Below the pieces are notes generated by a model. That model was not told the DNA's origin. It ran no database searches and saw only the letters and a program-made list of their open reading frames with translations. Below are positions 35,254 through 44,598 of a stretch of DNA of 64,000 nt, piece after piece. Each line of letters starts with the position of its first letter. Position 1 is the first letter of the stretch. A program made the translations under genes and the position numbers. This stretch comes from Cupriavidus gilardii. Its GTDB lineage: Bacteria > Pseudomonadota > Gammaproteobacteria > Burkholderiales > Burkholderiaceae. Where the stretch lies: assembly GCF_008801915.1 (NCBI RefSeq), contig NZ_VZOV01000004.1, forward strand, positions 186,001 through 250,000, given 5' to 3'.

Positions 35254-35766
35254 GTGTCTTCCGCTTCGTCCACCACATCGTCCGCCGCACCGTCCGCCGG
35301 CTCCGCCGAGGAACGCGCGGAGCGCGGCCAGCCGCGTGATCTGGGCCAGCCGGGCGACCTGCTGGCCCACGGCCGCGCGATCCTCGCCGAGCAGCCGTTT
35401 TCGGTGCTGCTCGGCGCGGAGCTGACCGCGCTGACGCCGCAGCGCGCCGAGCTGCAACTGCCGCTGCGCCAGCCGTTGCAGCAGCAGCATGGCTTCGCTC
35501 ACGGCGGCGTGGTCAGCTATCTGGCCGACAACGCGCTGACCTATGCCGGCGGCGCGGCGATGGCCGCGCCGGTGGTGACCTCGGAATACAAGATCAATTA
35601 CGTTCGCCCGGCATTGGGCGAGCGCCTGATCGCGCGCGCCGAGTGCGTCAGCCGCGGGCGGCAGCAGGCCGTGGTCCGTTGCGATGTCTTCGCCGTCCGG
35701 GACGGCGAGGAAAAGCTGTGCGCGGTCGCGCAGGGCACCATCGCGCGGATGGGCGAGGCGGGCTGA
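35254..35766 (+). CDS. PaaI/YigI-type hotdog thioesterase
   Basis: A 170-residue hotdog-fold acyl-CoA thioesterase starting at GTG 35254. The core begins near residue 45 (FSVLLGAELTALTPQRAELQLPL) and contains QQHGFAHGGVVSYLADNALTYAGG, the PaaI HGG motif with an acidic residue on the following helix. The first 40 residues are Ser/Ala/Glu-rich and probably disordered; a later start is possible but none is well supported. It may release CoA from dead-end or excess acyl-CoA in the beta-oxidation operon, in which it sits 12 bases after the thiolase stop. Confidence 0.88.
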   Translation: MSSASSTTSSAAPSAGSAEERAERGQPRDLGQPGDLLAHGRAILAEQPFSVLLGAELTALTPQRAELQLPLRQPLQQQHGFAHGGVVSYLADNALTYAGGAAMAAPVVTSEYKINYVRPALGERLIARAECVSRGRQQAVVRCDVFAVRDGEEKLCAVAQGTIARMGEAG

Positions 35767-35843
35767 GCGGTACTCTTGTTGGGAGAGGGCAACCTACGCC
35801 CCCATCCCGCTATCCATTCCCATCCCAAGGAGCGGCAATCGCC

Positions 35844-37709
35844 ATGTCGTTGATCCTTTCCCGCCGCGACCTCGATTTTCTGCTCTACGAGTGGCTCGAT
35901 GTCGAATCGCTGACGCGCATTCCGCGCTATGCCGACCACTCGCGCGAGACCTTCGACGCCGCGCTCGATACCTGCGAGAAGATCGCCACCGATCTGTTCG
36001 CGCCGCACAACAAGAAGAACGATCAGCAGGAACCGCATTTCGACGGCGACACCGTCACCATCATTCCCGAGGTCAAGACCGCGCTGAAGGCGTTCTGCGA
36101 GGCCGGCCTGATGGCGGCCGGGCAGGACTACGAACTGGGCGGCATGCAGCTGCCGGTGGTGGTCGAGAAGGCCGGCTTCGCGTATTTCAAGGGCGCCAAC
36201 GTCGGCACCAGCTCCTATCCGTTCCTGACCATCGGCAACGCCAATCTGCTGCTGACGCACGGCACGCCGGCGCAGATCGAGACCTTCGTCAAGCCCGAAC
36301 TGGAAGGGCGCTTCTTCGGCACCATGTGCCTGTCCGAGCCGCAGGCCGGCTCGTCGCTGTCGGACATCACCACGCGCGCCGAGTACGAGGGCGAATCGCC
36401 GCTGGGCGCGCAATACCGGCTGCGCGGCAACAAGATGTGGATCTCGGCCGGCGAGCACGAGCTGTCGGACAACATCGTGCATCTGGTGCTGGCCAAGATC
36501 CCGGGCCCGGACGGCAAGCTGATTCCCGGCGTCAAGGGCATCTCGCTGTTCATCGTGCCCAAGTTCCTGGTCAATGCCGACGGCTCGCTGGGCGAGCGCA
36601 ACGATGTCGTGCTGGCCGGCCTGAACCACAAGATGGGCTATCGCGGCACCACCAACTGCCTGCTGAACTTCGGCGAGGGCACGCGCTACCGTCCCGGCGG
36701 CAAGGCGGGCGCGATCGGCTATCTGGTCGGGCAGCCGCACCAGGGCCTGGCGTGCATGTTCCACATGATGAACGAGGCCCGCATCGGCGTCGGCCTCGGC
36801 GCGGTGATGCTCGGCTATACCGGCTATCTGCACGCGCTGGACTACGCGCGCAACCGGCCGCAGGGCCGGCCGGTCGGCCCCGGCGGCAAGGACCCGTCCA
36901 GCCCGCAGGTCAGGCTGGTCGAGCATGCCGACGTGCGCCGCATGCTGCTGGCGCAGAAGAGCTACGTCGAGGGCGGGCTCGCGCTGAACCTGTACTGCGC
37001 GCGGCTGGTCGACGAGGAGCGCGCCGCCGCCACGGCCGGCGATACGGCGGAACATCAGCGCCTCGCGTTGCTGCTCGACATCCTGACCCCGATCGCCAAG
37101 AGCTGGCCCTCGCAATGGTGCCTGGAGGCCAACAGCCTGGCGATCCAGGTGCACGGCGGCTACGGCTATACGCGCGAGTACAACGTCGAGCAGTTCTATC
37201 GCGACAACCGGCTGAACCCGATCCACGAAGGCACGCACGGCATCCAGGGTCTGGACCTGCTCGGGCGCAAGGTCGTGATGAAGGACGGCGCCGCGTTCAA
37301 GGCGCTGGGACAGGTGGTGCAGGCCACCATCGAGCGCGCCATGGCCAGCGGCGACGATGGCCTGGCCACGCATGGCAAGGCACTGGCCGCGCGCGTCGCG
37401 CGGCTGGCCGACGTCACGTCCCAACTGTGGGCGGCCGGCGATCCGGCGGTGACGCTGGCCAATGCCTCGGTCTATCTGGAAGCGTTCGGCCACGTGGTGG
37501 TCGCCTGGATCTGGCTGGAGCAGGCGATGCTGGCGCACACCGCGCTGGCGGCGCTGCCGTCGGACCATGCGGACGCTGGCTTCTATCGCGGCAAGCTGGC
37601 GGCGGCGGATTACTTCTTCCGCTGGGAACTGCCGAAGGTCGGCCCGCAGCTGGATCTGCTGGCGTCGCTGGACCGCACCACGCTCGACATGCAGGACGCC
37701 TGGTTCTAG
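35844..37709 (+). CDS. Acyl-CoA dehydrogenase, large FadE/DmdC-like
   Basis: A 621-residue flavoprotein catalysing the first oxidation of acyl-CoA. Features include GTMCLSEPQAGSSLSDITT, MWISAGEHELSDNIVHLVLAK and GYGYTREYNVEQFYRDNR, followed by the IHEGTHGIQGLDLLGRK region, where the Glu fits the catalytic base of this large ACAD class. A C-terminal helical extension (about 470-621) separates it from 380-residue ACADs and matches DmdC/FadE-like members. ATG 35844 follows AAGGAGCGG. It lies between two thioesterases and upstream of an SDR in the fad operon, and probably acts on medium or long chains. Confidence 0.94.
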   Translation: MSLILSRRDLDFLLYEWLDVESLTRIPRYADHSRETFDAALDTCEKIATDLFAPHNKKNDQQEPHFDGDTVTIIPEVKTALKAFCEAGLMAAGQDYELGGMQLPVVVEKAGFAYFKGANVGTSSYPFLTIGNANLLLTHGTPAQIETFVKPELEGRFFGTMCLSEPQAGSSLSDITTRAEYEGESPLGAQYRLRGNKMWISAGEHELSDNIVHLVLAKIPGPDGKLIPGVKGISLFIVPKFLVNADGSLGERNDVVLAGLNHKMGYRGTTNCLLNFGEGTRYRPGGKAGAIGYLVGQPHQGLACMFHMMNEARIGVGLGAVMLGYTGYLHALDYARNRPQGRPVGPGGKDPSSPQVRLVEHADVRRMLLAQKSYVEGGLALNLYCARLVDEERAAATAGDTAEHQRLALLLDILTPIAKSWPSQWCLEANSLAIQVHGGYGYTREYNVEQFYRDNRLNPIHEGTHGIQGLDLLGRKVVMKDGAAFKALGQVVQATIERAMASGDDGLATHGKALAARVARLADVTSQLWAAGDPAVTLANASVYLEAFGHVVVAWIWLEQAMLAHTALAALPSDHADAGFYRGKLAAADYFFRWELPKVGPQLDLLASLDRTTLDMQDAWF

Positions 37710-37770
37710 GACCGGCGCATCGCGAAACGCCGGGACAAGACATCGGACACCGAGACAAGGAGGGGACACC

Positions 37771-38553
37771 ATGAAAACGATCGCACAACTGTTCGACCTG
37801 AAAGGGCGCACCGCGCTGATCACCGGCGGCTCGCGCGGGCTGGGCCTGCAGATCGCGGAGGCGCTGGGCGAGCAGGGCGCGCGGCTGGTGCTGTCGGCGC
37901 GCAAGGCCGACGAATTGAAGGCCGCGCAGGAACATCTGAAGGCGCGCGGCATCGAGGCCGACTGGATCGCCGCCGACGGTTCGCGCGACGACGAGATCGC
38001 GCGGCTGGCCGACGAGACGCTGGCGCGCCTGGGCCACGTCGACATCCTGGTCAACAATGCCGGCGCAACCTGGGGCGCGCCCGCCGAAGACCATCCGGTC
38101 GAGGCCTGGGACAAGGTGATGAACCTGAACGTCCGCGGCCTGTTCCTGCTGACGCAGCGCATCGGCAAGCAATCGATGATTCCGCGCCGCTATGGCCGCA
38201 TCATCAACGTCGCGTCGATTGCCGGGCTGGCCGGCAACCCGCCGGGCACGATGGAGACGATCGCCTACAACACGTCCAAGGGCGCGGTGGTCAATTTCAC
38301 GCGCACGCTGGCGGCCGAATGGGGCGAGCACAACATCACCGTCAATGCGCTGGCGCCGGGCTTCTTCCCGTCGAAGATGACGCAGGGCTCGCTGGCGCGG
38401 CTGGGCGTCGACAAGATGTGCGAGGGCGTGCCGCTGCATCGGCTGGGCGACGACGAGGACCTGAAGGGCGCCGCGCTGCTGTTCGCGACCGAGGCCGGCA
38501 AGCACATCACCGGACAGATCCTGGCGGTGGATGGGGGCGTCAGCGCCGTTTGA
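37771..38553 (+). CDS. Short-chain dehydrogenase/reductase in the beta-oxidation operon
   Basis: A 260-residue classical SDR. The cofactor motif is TGGSRGLG (about 18-25), the structural motif NNAG (95-98), and catalytic residues S149, Y166 and K170 (YNTSK). It ends GQILAVDGG, as FabG-like enzymes do. The Arg after the cofactor motif and SARKADEL suggest NADP(H) preference. It could reduce or oxidise 3-oxoacyl/3-hydroxyacyl-CoA, or act on branched intermediates. ATG 37771 has AAGGAGGGG upstream, the strongest ribosome site in the operon. Confidence 0.92.
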   Translation: MKTIAQLFDLKGRTALITGGSRGLGLQIAEALGEQGARLVLSARKADELKAAQEHLKARGIEADWIAADGSRDDEIARLADETLARLGHVDILVNNAGATWGAPAEDHPVEAWDKVMNLNVRGLFLLTQRIGKQSMIPRRYGRIINVASIAGLAGNPPGTMETIAYNTSKGAVVNFTRTLAAEWGEHNITVNALAPGFFPSKMTQGSLARLGVDKMCEGVPLHRLGDDEDLKGAALLFATEAGKHITGQILAVDGGVSAV

Positions 38554-38647
38554 ACCGCGGCGCGCCGGACCCACCCCTCTGTCAGCCCTCTGCCCATGAG
38601 GGGAGAGGAGGAACACAGTGGCCTTGCCCGAGTGCGCCACCGGATGG

Positions 38648-38677
38648 CTTCCCTTTCCCGCTTGCGGGAGAGGGAAG
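38648..38677. repeat. REP-like palindrome (TTTCCCGC family)
   Basis: Arms CTTCCCTTTCCCGC and GCGGGAGAGGGAAG (14 bp, one T-G pair) around TT. It lies in the 203-bp gap between the SDR and thioesterase genes and shares its CCCGC-N2-GCGGGAGAGGG core with an element at 58944-58969. Confidence 0.75.
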
Positions 38678-38756
38678 ACCACCACCGAGGGACAGGGCAA
38701 GCAGCGTATCCCCACCGACCCCTTGGCCATCGCCACCCCCTGAGGACCATCACACC

Positions 38757-39203
38757 ATGACCGAGCCCCGCAAAGGCTTCCCGATCCCGATCCCCTTCGT
38801 CGATAACCTCGGCCTGCGCTGCACGCACATGGGCGGCGGCGTCAGCGAACTCGAGCTGGAAGTCGAGCAACGCCATCACAACGGCTGGGAAATGGCGCAC
38901 GGCGGCGTGCTGATGACGCTGCTCGATGTCGCGATGGCGGTGGCCTGCCGCTCGGCCGATACCGAGGACGGCCGCGGCGTGGTGACCATCGAGATGAAGA
39001 CCAGCTTCATGGCGCCGGGCCGCGGCACGCTGATCGCGCGCGGCGACTGCGTGCATCGCACCACCTCGATGGCGTTCTGCGAGGCGGAGATCGTCGACGC
39101 GGACGGCAAGCTGGTGGCGCGCAGTTCCGGCACGTTCAAGTACGTGCGCCGCTCGCCGCCGCAGCGTGCCGACACCGCGGCGGATACCGGCGCCGAAGGC
39201 TGA
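38757..39203 (+). CDS. PaaI-type hotdog thioesterase
   Basis: A 148-residue hotdog protein. FVDNLGLRCTHMGGGVSELELEVEQRHHNGWEMAHGGVLMTLLDVAMAVAC contains the HGG motif and an Asp on the catalytic helix. It is the second thioesterase of the cluster and differs clearly from the one at 35254. It should hydrolyse an acyl-CoA or related thioester. GAGGACC precedes ATG 38757. A palindromic element in the 203-base gap before it may mark the transcript end of the upstream operon or a processing point. Confidence 0.9.
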   Translation: MTEPRKGFPIPIPFVDNLGLRCTHMGGGVSELELEVEQRHHNGWEMAHGGVLMTLLDVAMAVACRSADTEDGRGVVTIEMKTSFMAPGRGTLIARGDCVHRTTSMAFCEAEIVDADGKLVARSSGTFKYVRRSPPQRADTAADTGAEG

Positions 39204-39270
39204 CGCTGCCCGGGGTCGAGAGTATGGCGGTACCAACCTGATCCAAAGAGAAAAAACAAATGGAGACACC

Positions 39271-40632
39271 ATGCAGGCCAATCGACGCGGGCGTACGCGC
39301 CTTCGCCATCGCGGTCGCCGTATCGCTTGCTCCGTGCTGTCCGTCGCGGCAGTGCTGCTGACCGCCATGACGACGCCCACGCAAGCACAGACGCCACCCG
39401 CGCGCACCTATGCCGACGCGGCCGCGACCGATCCCATCACGCTGGGATGGATGCAGGGCTTTCCGCCGGCGCCGGACAAGGTCATCAGCTTCAGCGGCAA
39501 GAGCAACGGTTTCCCACGGCACCGCTGGACCTTCTCGCATGTGCGCGAGCTGGTGCCGACCGTCTCGGTCTGGCGCGGCCCGGGCCCCGTTTCGGCACTG
39601 CCGCGCGCCGAGCGCGATATCGGCGGCGTTCCGTTCGTCGATGCCGACGGCACGCGCCGCACCTTCGCCGACATGCTGGCGCTGACCTATACCGACGGCA
39701 TCCTGGTGATGCACAAGGGCAAGGTCGTCTACGAGAAATACTTCGGCGCGCTGCAGCCGCAGCTGCCGCACGCGGCGTTCTCGATCACCAAGAGCTTCGT
39801 CGGCACGCTGGCGGCGATGCTGGCGGTCGAGGGCAAGCTGGATCCGAGCGCGCCGGTCACGCGCTACGTGCCCGAGCTGGCCGACACCGCCTATGGCGAC
39901 GCCACCGTGCGCCAGGTGATGGACATGACGATCGGCGTCAAATTCTCCGAGGACTACGCCGATCCGAAGGCGGAGGTCAACGACTATGCGCGCGCCGGCG
40001 GCATGATCCCGCGCGCGCCCGACTATGCGGGCCCGCGCACCTTCTACGAGTTCCTGACCACGCTGCGCAAGGAGGGCGAGCACGACCGCGCCTTCGCCTA
40101 CAAGACCGTCAATGCCGAGGTGCTGGCGTGGATCGTCCAGCGCGCGTCGCGCGTGGCGCTGCCGAAGCTGATGTCCGACAAGCTGTGGCAGCCGCTCGGC
40201 GCCGAGGAGGACGCCTACTTCACCGTCGACAGCATCGGCACGCCGGGCGGCGGCGGGGCGATCAGCACCACGCTGCGCGACCTGGCCCGCTTCGGCGAGG
40301 CCATGCGCAACGACGGCCGCTTCAACGGGCGCCAGGTGATCCCGAGCGCGGTGGTGGCCGAGATCCGCGGCGGCGGCGACCGCGCGAAGTTCGCCAAATC
40401 GGTCTATGCTCATCTGCCTGGCTGGAGCTATCGCGATATGTGGTGGGTCTCGCACGACGATCACGGCGTGTTCGAGGCGCGCGGCATCTTCGGCCAGCGC
40501 ATCCATGTCGATCCGAAGGCCGAGATGACCATCGTGCGCTATGCCTCGCACCCGATCGCCGGCAATGCCGCGAATGACCCGATCACGCTGCGCGCCTATC
40601 GTGCGCTGGCGCTCGCGCTGATGCAGCGCTGA
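39271..40632 (+). CDS. Exported serine hydrolase of the beta-lactamase/class C family
   Basis: A 453-residue protein with a twin-arginine-like or Sec signal (RRIACSVLSVAAVLLTAMTTPTQAQ, preceded by an Arg-rich start). The SxxK motif is SITK with S171 and K174, preceded by HAAF as in EstB/6-aminohexanoate-dimer hydrolases; a Tyr in AYKTVN may be the second catalytic element. The C-terminal HVDPKAEMTIVRYASHP fits the family. It probably cleaves an ester or amide outside the cytoplasm. In this catabolic neighbourhood it could release acids for import; this is inference. Confidence 0.88.
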   Translation: MQANRRGRTRLRHRGRRIACSVLSVAAVLLTAMTTPTQAQTPPARTYADAAATDPITLGWMQGFPPAPDKVISFSGKSNGFPRHRWTFSHVRELVPTVSVWRGPGPVSALPRAERDIGGVPFVDADGTRRTFADMLALTYTDGILVMHKGKVVYEKYFGALQPQLPHAAFSITKSFVGTLAAMLAVEGKLDPSAPVTRYVPELADTAYGDATVRQVMDMTIGVKFSEDYADPKAEVNDYARAGGMIPRAPDYAGPRTFYEFLTTLRKEGEHDRAFAYKTVNAEVLAWIVQRASRVALPKLMSDKLWQPLGAEEDAYFTVDSIGTPGGGGAISTTLRDLARFGEAMRNDGRFNGRQVIPSAVVAEIRGGGDRAKFAKSVYAHLPGWSYRDMWWVSHDDHGVFEARGIFGQRIHVDPKAEMTIVRYASHPIAGNAANDPITLRAYRALALALMQR

Positions 40633-40707
40633 GCGGCAGGATCGACACCAGATCCGACGCCAACATCGAAGTCCAACGTCCCACGACTCCCTGACAAAGG
40701 AAAGCCC

Positions 40708-41718
40708 ATGTCCGACACCTACAAGCGCATCGTCCTCGCCTCCCGTCCCAGCGGCGCCGTCTCGCCGGACAATTTCCGGCTCGAGCAGGTGCCGGTACCC
40801 GAGCTGGCCGACGGCCAGGTGCTGGTCCGCAACCACTATCTGTCGCTCGATCCGTACATGCGCGGCCGCATGAACGAAGGCAAGTCCTATGCGACACCAC
40901 AGCCGCTGAACGAGGTGATGATCGGCGGTACCGTCGGCGAGGTGGTGGCCTCGCGCAATCCGAAGTACGCGGTCGGCGACAAGGTGCTGGGCATGTTCGG
41001 CTGGCAGGAGATGGGGGTCAGCGACGGCAGCGGCATGCAGAAGGTCGACACCAGCCGGATCCCGCTGTCTGCCTATCTGGGCGCGGTCGGCATGCCCGGC
41101 GTCACCGCCTGGTACGGCCTGAACCGCATCATCGCGCCGAAGGCCGGCGAGACCGTGGTGGTTAGCGCGGCCTCGGGCGCGGTGGGCAGCGTGGTCGGGC
41201 AGCTCGCCAAGATGGCCGGCTGCCGCGCGGTCGGCATCGCCGGCGGCAAGGAGAAGTGCGACTACGTGGTCAACGAGCTGGGCTTCGATGCCTGCGTCGA
41301 CTACAAGGCGGCGTCCGATCCCAAGGCGCTGTACACGATGCTCAAGGAAGCCACGCCGCAGGGCGTCGACGGCTACTTCGAGAACGTCGGCGGCGAGATC
41401 CTCGATGCCGTGCTGTCGCGGATGAACCCGTTCGGCCGCATCGCGGTGTGCGGCATGATCGCCGGCTATGACGGCGAGCCGCTGCCGATGAAAAATCCGC
41501 AGCTGATCCTGGTGTCGCGGCTGAAGATCGAGGGTTTCATCGTCTCCGAGCACATGGACGTGTGGCCGCAGGCGCTGTCCGAGCTCGGTGGCGCGGTGGC
41601 GCAGGGCAAGCTCAAGTTCCGCGAGAGCGTCGCGCAGGGGCTGGAGAGCGCGCCCGAGGCCTTCATGGGCCTGCTCAAGGGCAAGAACTTCGGCAAGCAG
41701 CTGGTCAAGCTGATCTGA
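40708..41718 (+). CDS. NADP-dependent MDR oxidoreductase (prostaglandin/leukotriene reductase type)
   Basis: A 336-residue zinc-free medium-chain reductase. It starts with the family pattern YKRIVLASRPSGAVSPDNFRLEQVPVPEL and has LSLDPYMRGRM, the cofactor loop ASGAVGSVVGQLAKMAGCRAVGIAGG and YFENVGGEILDAVLSRM. Such enzymes (CurA/YncB-like) reduce alpha,beta-unsaturated ketones or aldehydes. AAAGGAAAG precedes the ATG. It is followed by an aldolase and an SDR on the same strand at close spacing, suggesting a small catabolic operon of unknown substrate. Confidence 0.92.
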   Translation: MSDTYKRIVLASRPSGAVSPDNFRLEQVPVPELADGQVLVRNHYLSLDPYMRGRMNEGKSYATPQPLNEVMIGGTVGEVVASRNPKYAVGDKVLGMFGWQEMGVSDGSGMQKVDTSRIPLSAYLGAVGMPGVTAWYGLNRIIAPKAGETVVVSAASGAVGSVVGQLAKMAGCRAVGIAGGKEKCDYVVNELGFDACVDYKAASDPKALYTMLKEATPQGVDGYFENVGGEILDAVLSRMNPFGRIAVCGMIAGYDGEPLPMKNPQLILVSRLKIEGFIVSEHMDVWPQALSELGGAVAQGKLKFRESVAQGLESAPEAFMGLLKGKNFGKQLVKLI

Positions 41719-41758
41719 TCGGCCCTCGTTATCCGCTCATTAGCCGCAGGAGACCGCG

Positions 41759-42613
41759 ATGAACGCTCCCATCCAGGCACCGCAGCGTGCCGGCCGCACC
41801 GACGAGATCGGTGCCGATCTGCCCGAGGAAATCAAGGCCAAGTACCGCGTGCTGCCGCGACCGCCACGCTTCGAGACCCATGCCGAGGAGCGCCTGCATC
41901 GCAAGCAGCGGCTCGCGGCGGCCTTCCGGCTGTTCTCGAAGTTCGGCTTCGACGAAGGCGTGGCCGGCCATATCACCGCGCGCGACCCCGAGTTTCCCGA
42001 TACCTTCTGGGTCAATCCGTTCGGCGTCCACTTCAGCCAGGTCAAGGTGTCGAACCTGATCCGCTGCGACCATCACGGCAACGTGGTCGAGGGCGATCAC
42101 CCGGTCAACGCCGCCGCCTTCGCGATCCACTCGCGCGTGCACCAGACCCGCGAGGACGCGGTCGCCGCCGCGCATTCGCACAGCACCTATGGGCGCGCCT
42201 GGTCGACGCTGGGCCGGCCGCTCGATCCGCTGACGCAGGACGTCTGCGCCTTCTACCAGGACCATGCGGTCTACGACGACTTCGGCGGCGTGGTGGTCGA
42301 GCTGGACGAGGGCCAGCGCATCGCCAATGCGCTGGGGTCCAACAAGGCCGTGATCCTGCAGAACCACGGCCTGCTGACCGTGGGCCGCACGGTCGACGAG
42401 GCGGCCTGGTGGTTCATCACGATGGAGCGTTCGTGCCAGGTGCAGCTGCTGGCCGAGGCGGCCGCGGCGCGCACGGGCGGCGCGCCGAAGACGATCTCGG
42501 ACGCGGCCGCGCGCCAGGCCTACTCGATCGTCGGCACCGCGCAGGCCGGCTGGTTCCAGTTCCAGCCGCTGTACGCGCGGATCGTCAAGGAACAGCCCGA
42601 CCTGCTCGACTGA
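41759..42613 (+). CDS. Class II aldolase/adducin domain protein
   Basis: A 284-residue protein of the class II aldolase/adducin family. Metal-binding histidines are in AAAHSHSTYGR and in NHGLLTVG, and a Glu/Asp pair lies in FGGVVVELDEGQRIA. The N-terminal HRKQRLAAAFRLFSKFGFDEGVAGHITARDPE is conserved. Enzymes of the group cleave or epimerise sugar phosphates or decarboxylate; several have unknown substrates. GCAGGAGA precedes the ATG. It sits between an MDR reductase and an SDR, so it may cleave a hydroxy-keto intermediate in an uncharacterised pathway. Confidence 0.9.
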   Translation: MNAPIQAPQRAGRTDEIGADLPEEIKAKYRVLPRPPRFETHAEERLHRKQRLAAAFRLFSKFGFDEGVAGHITARDPEFPDTFWVNPFGVHFSQVKVSNLIRCDHHGNVVEGDHPVNAAAFAIHSRVHQTREDAVAAAHSHSTYGRAWSTLGRPLDPLTQDVCAFYQDHAVYDDFGGVVVELDEGQRIANALGSNKAVILQNHGLLTVGRTVDEAAWWFITMERSCQVQLLAEAAAARTGGAPKTISDAAARQAYSIVGTAQAGWFQFQPLYARIVKEQPDLLD

Positions 42614-42631
42614 CGCGCGAAGGAGACCGCC

Positions 42632-43534
42632 ATGAAGCAGTTCCAGGAAAGGGTGGCCGTGATCACCGGCGGCGCGTCGGGATTCGGCAAGGAATTCGCG
42701 CGGCTCGGGGCGGCGCTCGGCATGCGGCTGGTGCTGGCCGACGTCCAGCAGGACGCGCTCGATGCCACCGTGGCCGAGCTGCGCACGCAGGGCGCGCGCG
42801 CGATCGGGCTGCGCGTCGACGTATCGAAGGCCGAGCAGGTGCAGGCGCTGGCCGATGCCGCGATCCAGGCCTTCGGCGAGGTCAACCTGCTGTTCAACAA
42901 TGCCGGCGTCGGCGCCGGCGGGCTGGTCTGGGAGAACTCGCAGAAGGATTGGGATTGGGTGCTCGGCGTCAACCTGCACGGGGTGATCCACGGCGTGCGC
43001 ATCTTCACGCCGCTGATGCTCGAGGCGGCCGCGCGCGACGCCTCGTACGAGGGCCATATCGTCAATACCGCATCGATGGCGGGGCTGCTGAACCCGCCGG
43101 CGATGGGCATCTACAACGTGTCCAAGCACGCCGTGGTGTCGTTGTCCGAGTCGCTGTACCAGGACCTGGCACTGGTGACCGAACAGGTGCATTGCTCGCT
43201 GCTGTGCCCGTATTTCGTGCCGACCGGCATCCATCAGTCGCACCGCAATCGCCCCGCGGACCTGAGCAACGAGGCGCCGCCGACGCGCTCGCAGCGCGTT
43301 GCGCAGGCACTGTCGGACAAGGCCGTCACGTCGGGCAAGGTCAGCGCGGAGGACGTGGCCCGGATGACCTTCGACGCCATCCGCGAGCAGCGCTTCTACA
43401 TCTATTCGCATCCGCACGCGCTGGCGCCGGTGCAGCAGCGTTTCGAGGACATCGTCGGCCAGCGCAATCCCGGCGATCCGTTCGCCGGCAAGCCGCAGGT
43501 GCGCGACGAGCTGGTGGCGGCGCTGCGGGGCTGA
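42632..43534 (+). CDS. Short-chain dehydrogenase/reductase
   Basis: A 300-residue SDR with cofactor loop TGGASGFG (about 12-19), NNAG at 89-92 and catalytic S148, Y161, K165 (YNVSK). D37 after the beta-2 strand (VLADVQ) suggests NAD(H) preference. The C-terminal 60 residues (EDVARMTFDAIREQRFYIYSHP) are longer than FabG-like proteins and typical of a betaproteobacterial SDR group often annotated as SDR family NAD(P)-dependent oxidoreductase. Start is 19 bases after the aldolase stop with GAAGGAGA; coexpression is likely. Confidence 0.92.
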   Translation: MKQFQERVAVITGGASGFGKEFARLGAALGMRLVLADVQQDALDATVAELRTQGARAIGLRVDVSKAEQVQALADAAIQAFGEVNLLFNNAGVGAGGLVWENSQKDWDWVLGVNLHGVIHGVRIFTPLMLEAAARDASYEGHIVNTASMAGLLNPPAMGIYNVSKHAVVSLSESLYQDLALVTEQVHCSLLCPYFVPTGIHQSHRNRPADLSNEAPPTRSQRVAQALSDKAVTSGKVSAEDVARMTFDAIREQRFYIYSHPHALAPVQQRFEDIVGQRNPGDPFAGKPQVRDELVAALRG

Positions 43535-43637
43535 GGCAGGCGATTCGCGCGCAGGCACGGAGCGTGCATCGGCACGGCCGGCGCCTCGCCCGCATGGGGC
43601 GGGCGGGACGACAACGGCAAACCACAGAGAGGAGACC

Positions 43638-44555
43638 ATGAGCACTTCGGCCGTGATCCATCATCTGCAGTACGCCTCGCTGCCGAATGGCACGCGGCTG
43701 CACTATGCCAGCGCGGGCCAGCGCGGCAAGCCGTTGATGCTGTTCGTCCACGGCTTCCCCGAGTTCTGGTACGCGTGGGAAGCCCAGCTCGCCGAATTCG
43801 GCCGGACCCATTTCGCGGTTGCGCCCGATTTGCGCGGTTTCAATCTGTCGAGCAAGCCCGCCGCGGTCGAGGCCTACAAGCCGCGCCATCTGGTCGAAGA
43901 TCTGGTCCAGTTCGTCGCGGCGCTCGGTTATGACCGCTGCGTGGTGGTCGCGCACGACTGGGGCGGGGCGGTGTGCTGGAACCTGGCGATCCAGTTTCCG
44001 GCGCTGGTGCAGCAGCTGGTCATCATCAACGCGCCGCACCCGTATCTGTTCGCCCGCGCGCTGGCCGAGGACCCGCAGCAGCAGGCGGCGTCGGCCTATA
44101 TGAACTGGCTGCGCAAGCCGGGCTGCGAGGAGGTGCTGGCGGCCGACAACCATGCGAAGCTGGCCGCCTTGCTGTCGGGCGGCGACGCGCCGCCCGACTG
44201 GTTCAGCGGCGACACGCGCGACAAGTATCTGGCCGCGTGGTCGCAGCCGGGCGAGGGCGGTTCGCATCCGCTGACCGGCAGCGTCAACTACTATCGCGCC
44301 TCGCCGCTGCATCCCCCGGCGCCGGGCGAGCCGCCGCCCGATCTGTCGCGCCTCGATCCGGAGGCCTTCGTCGTGCGCGTGCCGACGCTGGTGATCTGGG
44401 GCGAGAACGATCGCGCGCTGCCGAAGTCGCTGGTCGACGGGCTCGACCGCTTCGTGCCACAGCTGCGGCTCGAACGGATTCCCGAAGGCACGCACTGGGT
44501 CGTGCACGAGCAGCCGGAGCGGATCAATCTGCTGATCCGGAGCGCGTTGAGCTAG
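43638..44555 (+). CDS. Alpha/beta hydrolase, epoxide-hydrolase-like
   Basis: A 305-residue hydrolase. The oxyanion motif is HGFPEFWYAWE, the nucleophile is Asp D107 in VAHDWGGAVCW, and the acid and base fit the Asp in WGENDRAL and the His in GTHWVVHEQPE. An Asp nucleophile and HGxP motif point to epoxide hydrolase or haloacid-type activity rather than a Ser esterase. GAGAGGAGA precedes the ATG. It follows the reductase-aldolase-SDR set after 103 bases and converges on the macrodomain gene. Confidence 0.9.
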   Translation: MSTSAVIHHLQYASLPNGTRLHYASAGQRGKPLMLFVHGFPEFWYAWEAQLAEFGRTHFAVAPDLRGFNLSSKPAAVEAYKPRHLVEDLVQFVAALGYDRCVVVAHDWGGAVCWNLAIQFPALVQQLVIINAPHPYLFARALAEDPQQQAASAYMNWLRKPGCEEVLAADNHAKLAALLSGGDAPPDWFSGDTRDKYLAAWSQPGEGGSHPLTGSVNYYRASPLHPPAPGEPPPDLSRLDPEAFVVRVPTLVIWGENDRALPKSLVDGLDRFVPQLRLERIPEGTHWVVHEQPERINLLIRSALS

Positions 44556-44558
44556 CGA

Positions 44559-44584
44559 AAGGGACGGGGGCAAGGGCGTCCCTT
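44559..44584. terminator. Hairpin between convergent genes, possible terminator
   Basis: AAGGGACG and CGTCCCTT (8 bp) flank a ten-base loop, directly between the hydrolase stop and the macrodomain gene stop. There is no T-tract, so termination would be weak or rho-assisted. Confidence 0.45.
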
Positions 44585-44598
44585 GACCCGCCGGTACA

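Noticed and set aside
39136..43645. Minus-strand frames antisense to the serine hydrolase, reductase, aldolase and SDR genes
   Set aside because: Same shadow signature; no ribosome sites and no recognisable domains.
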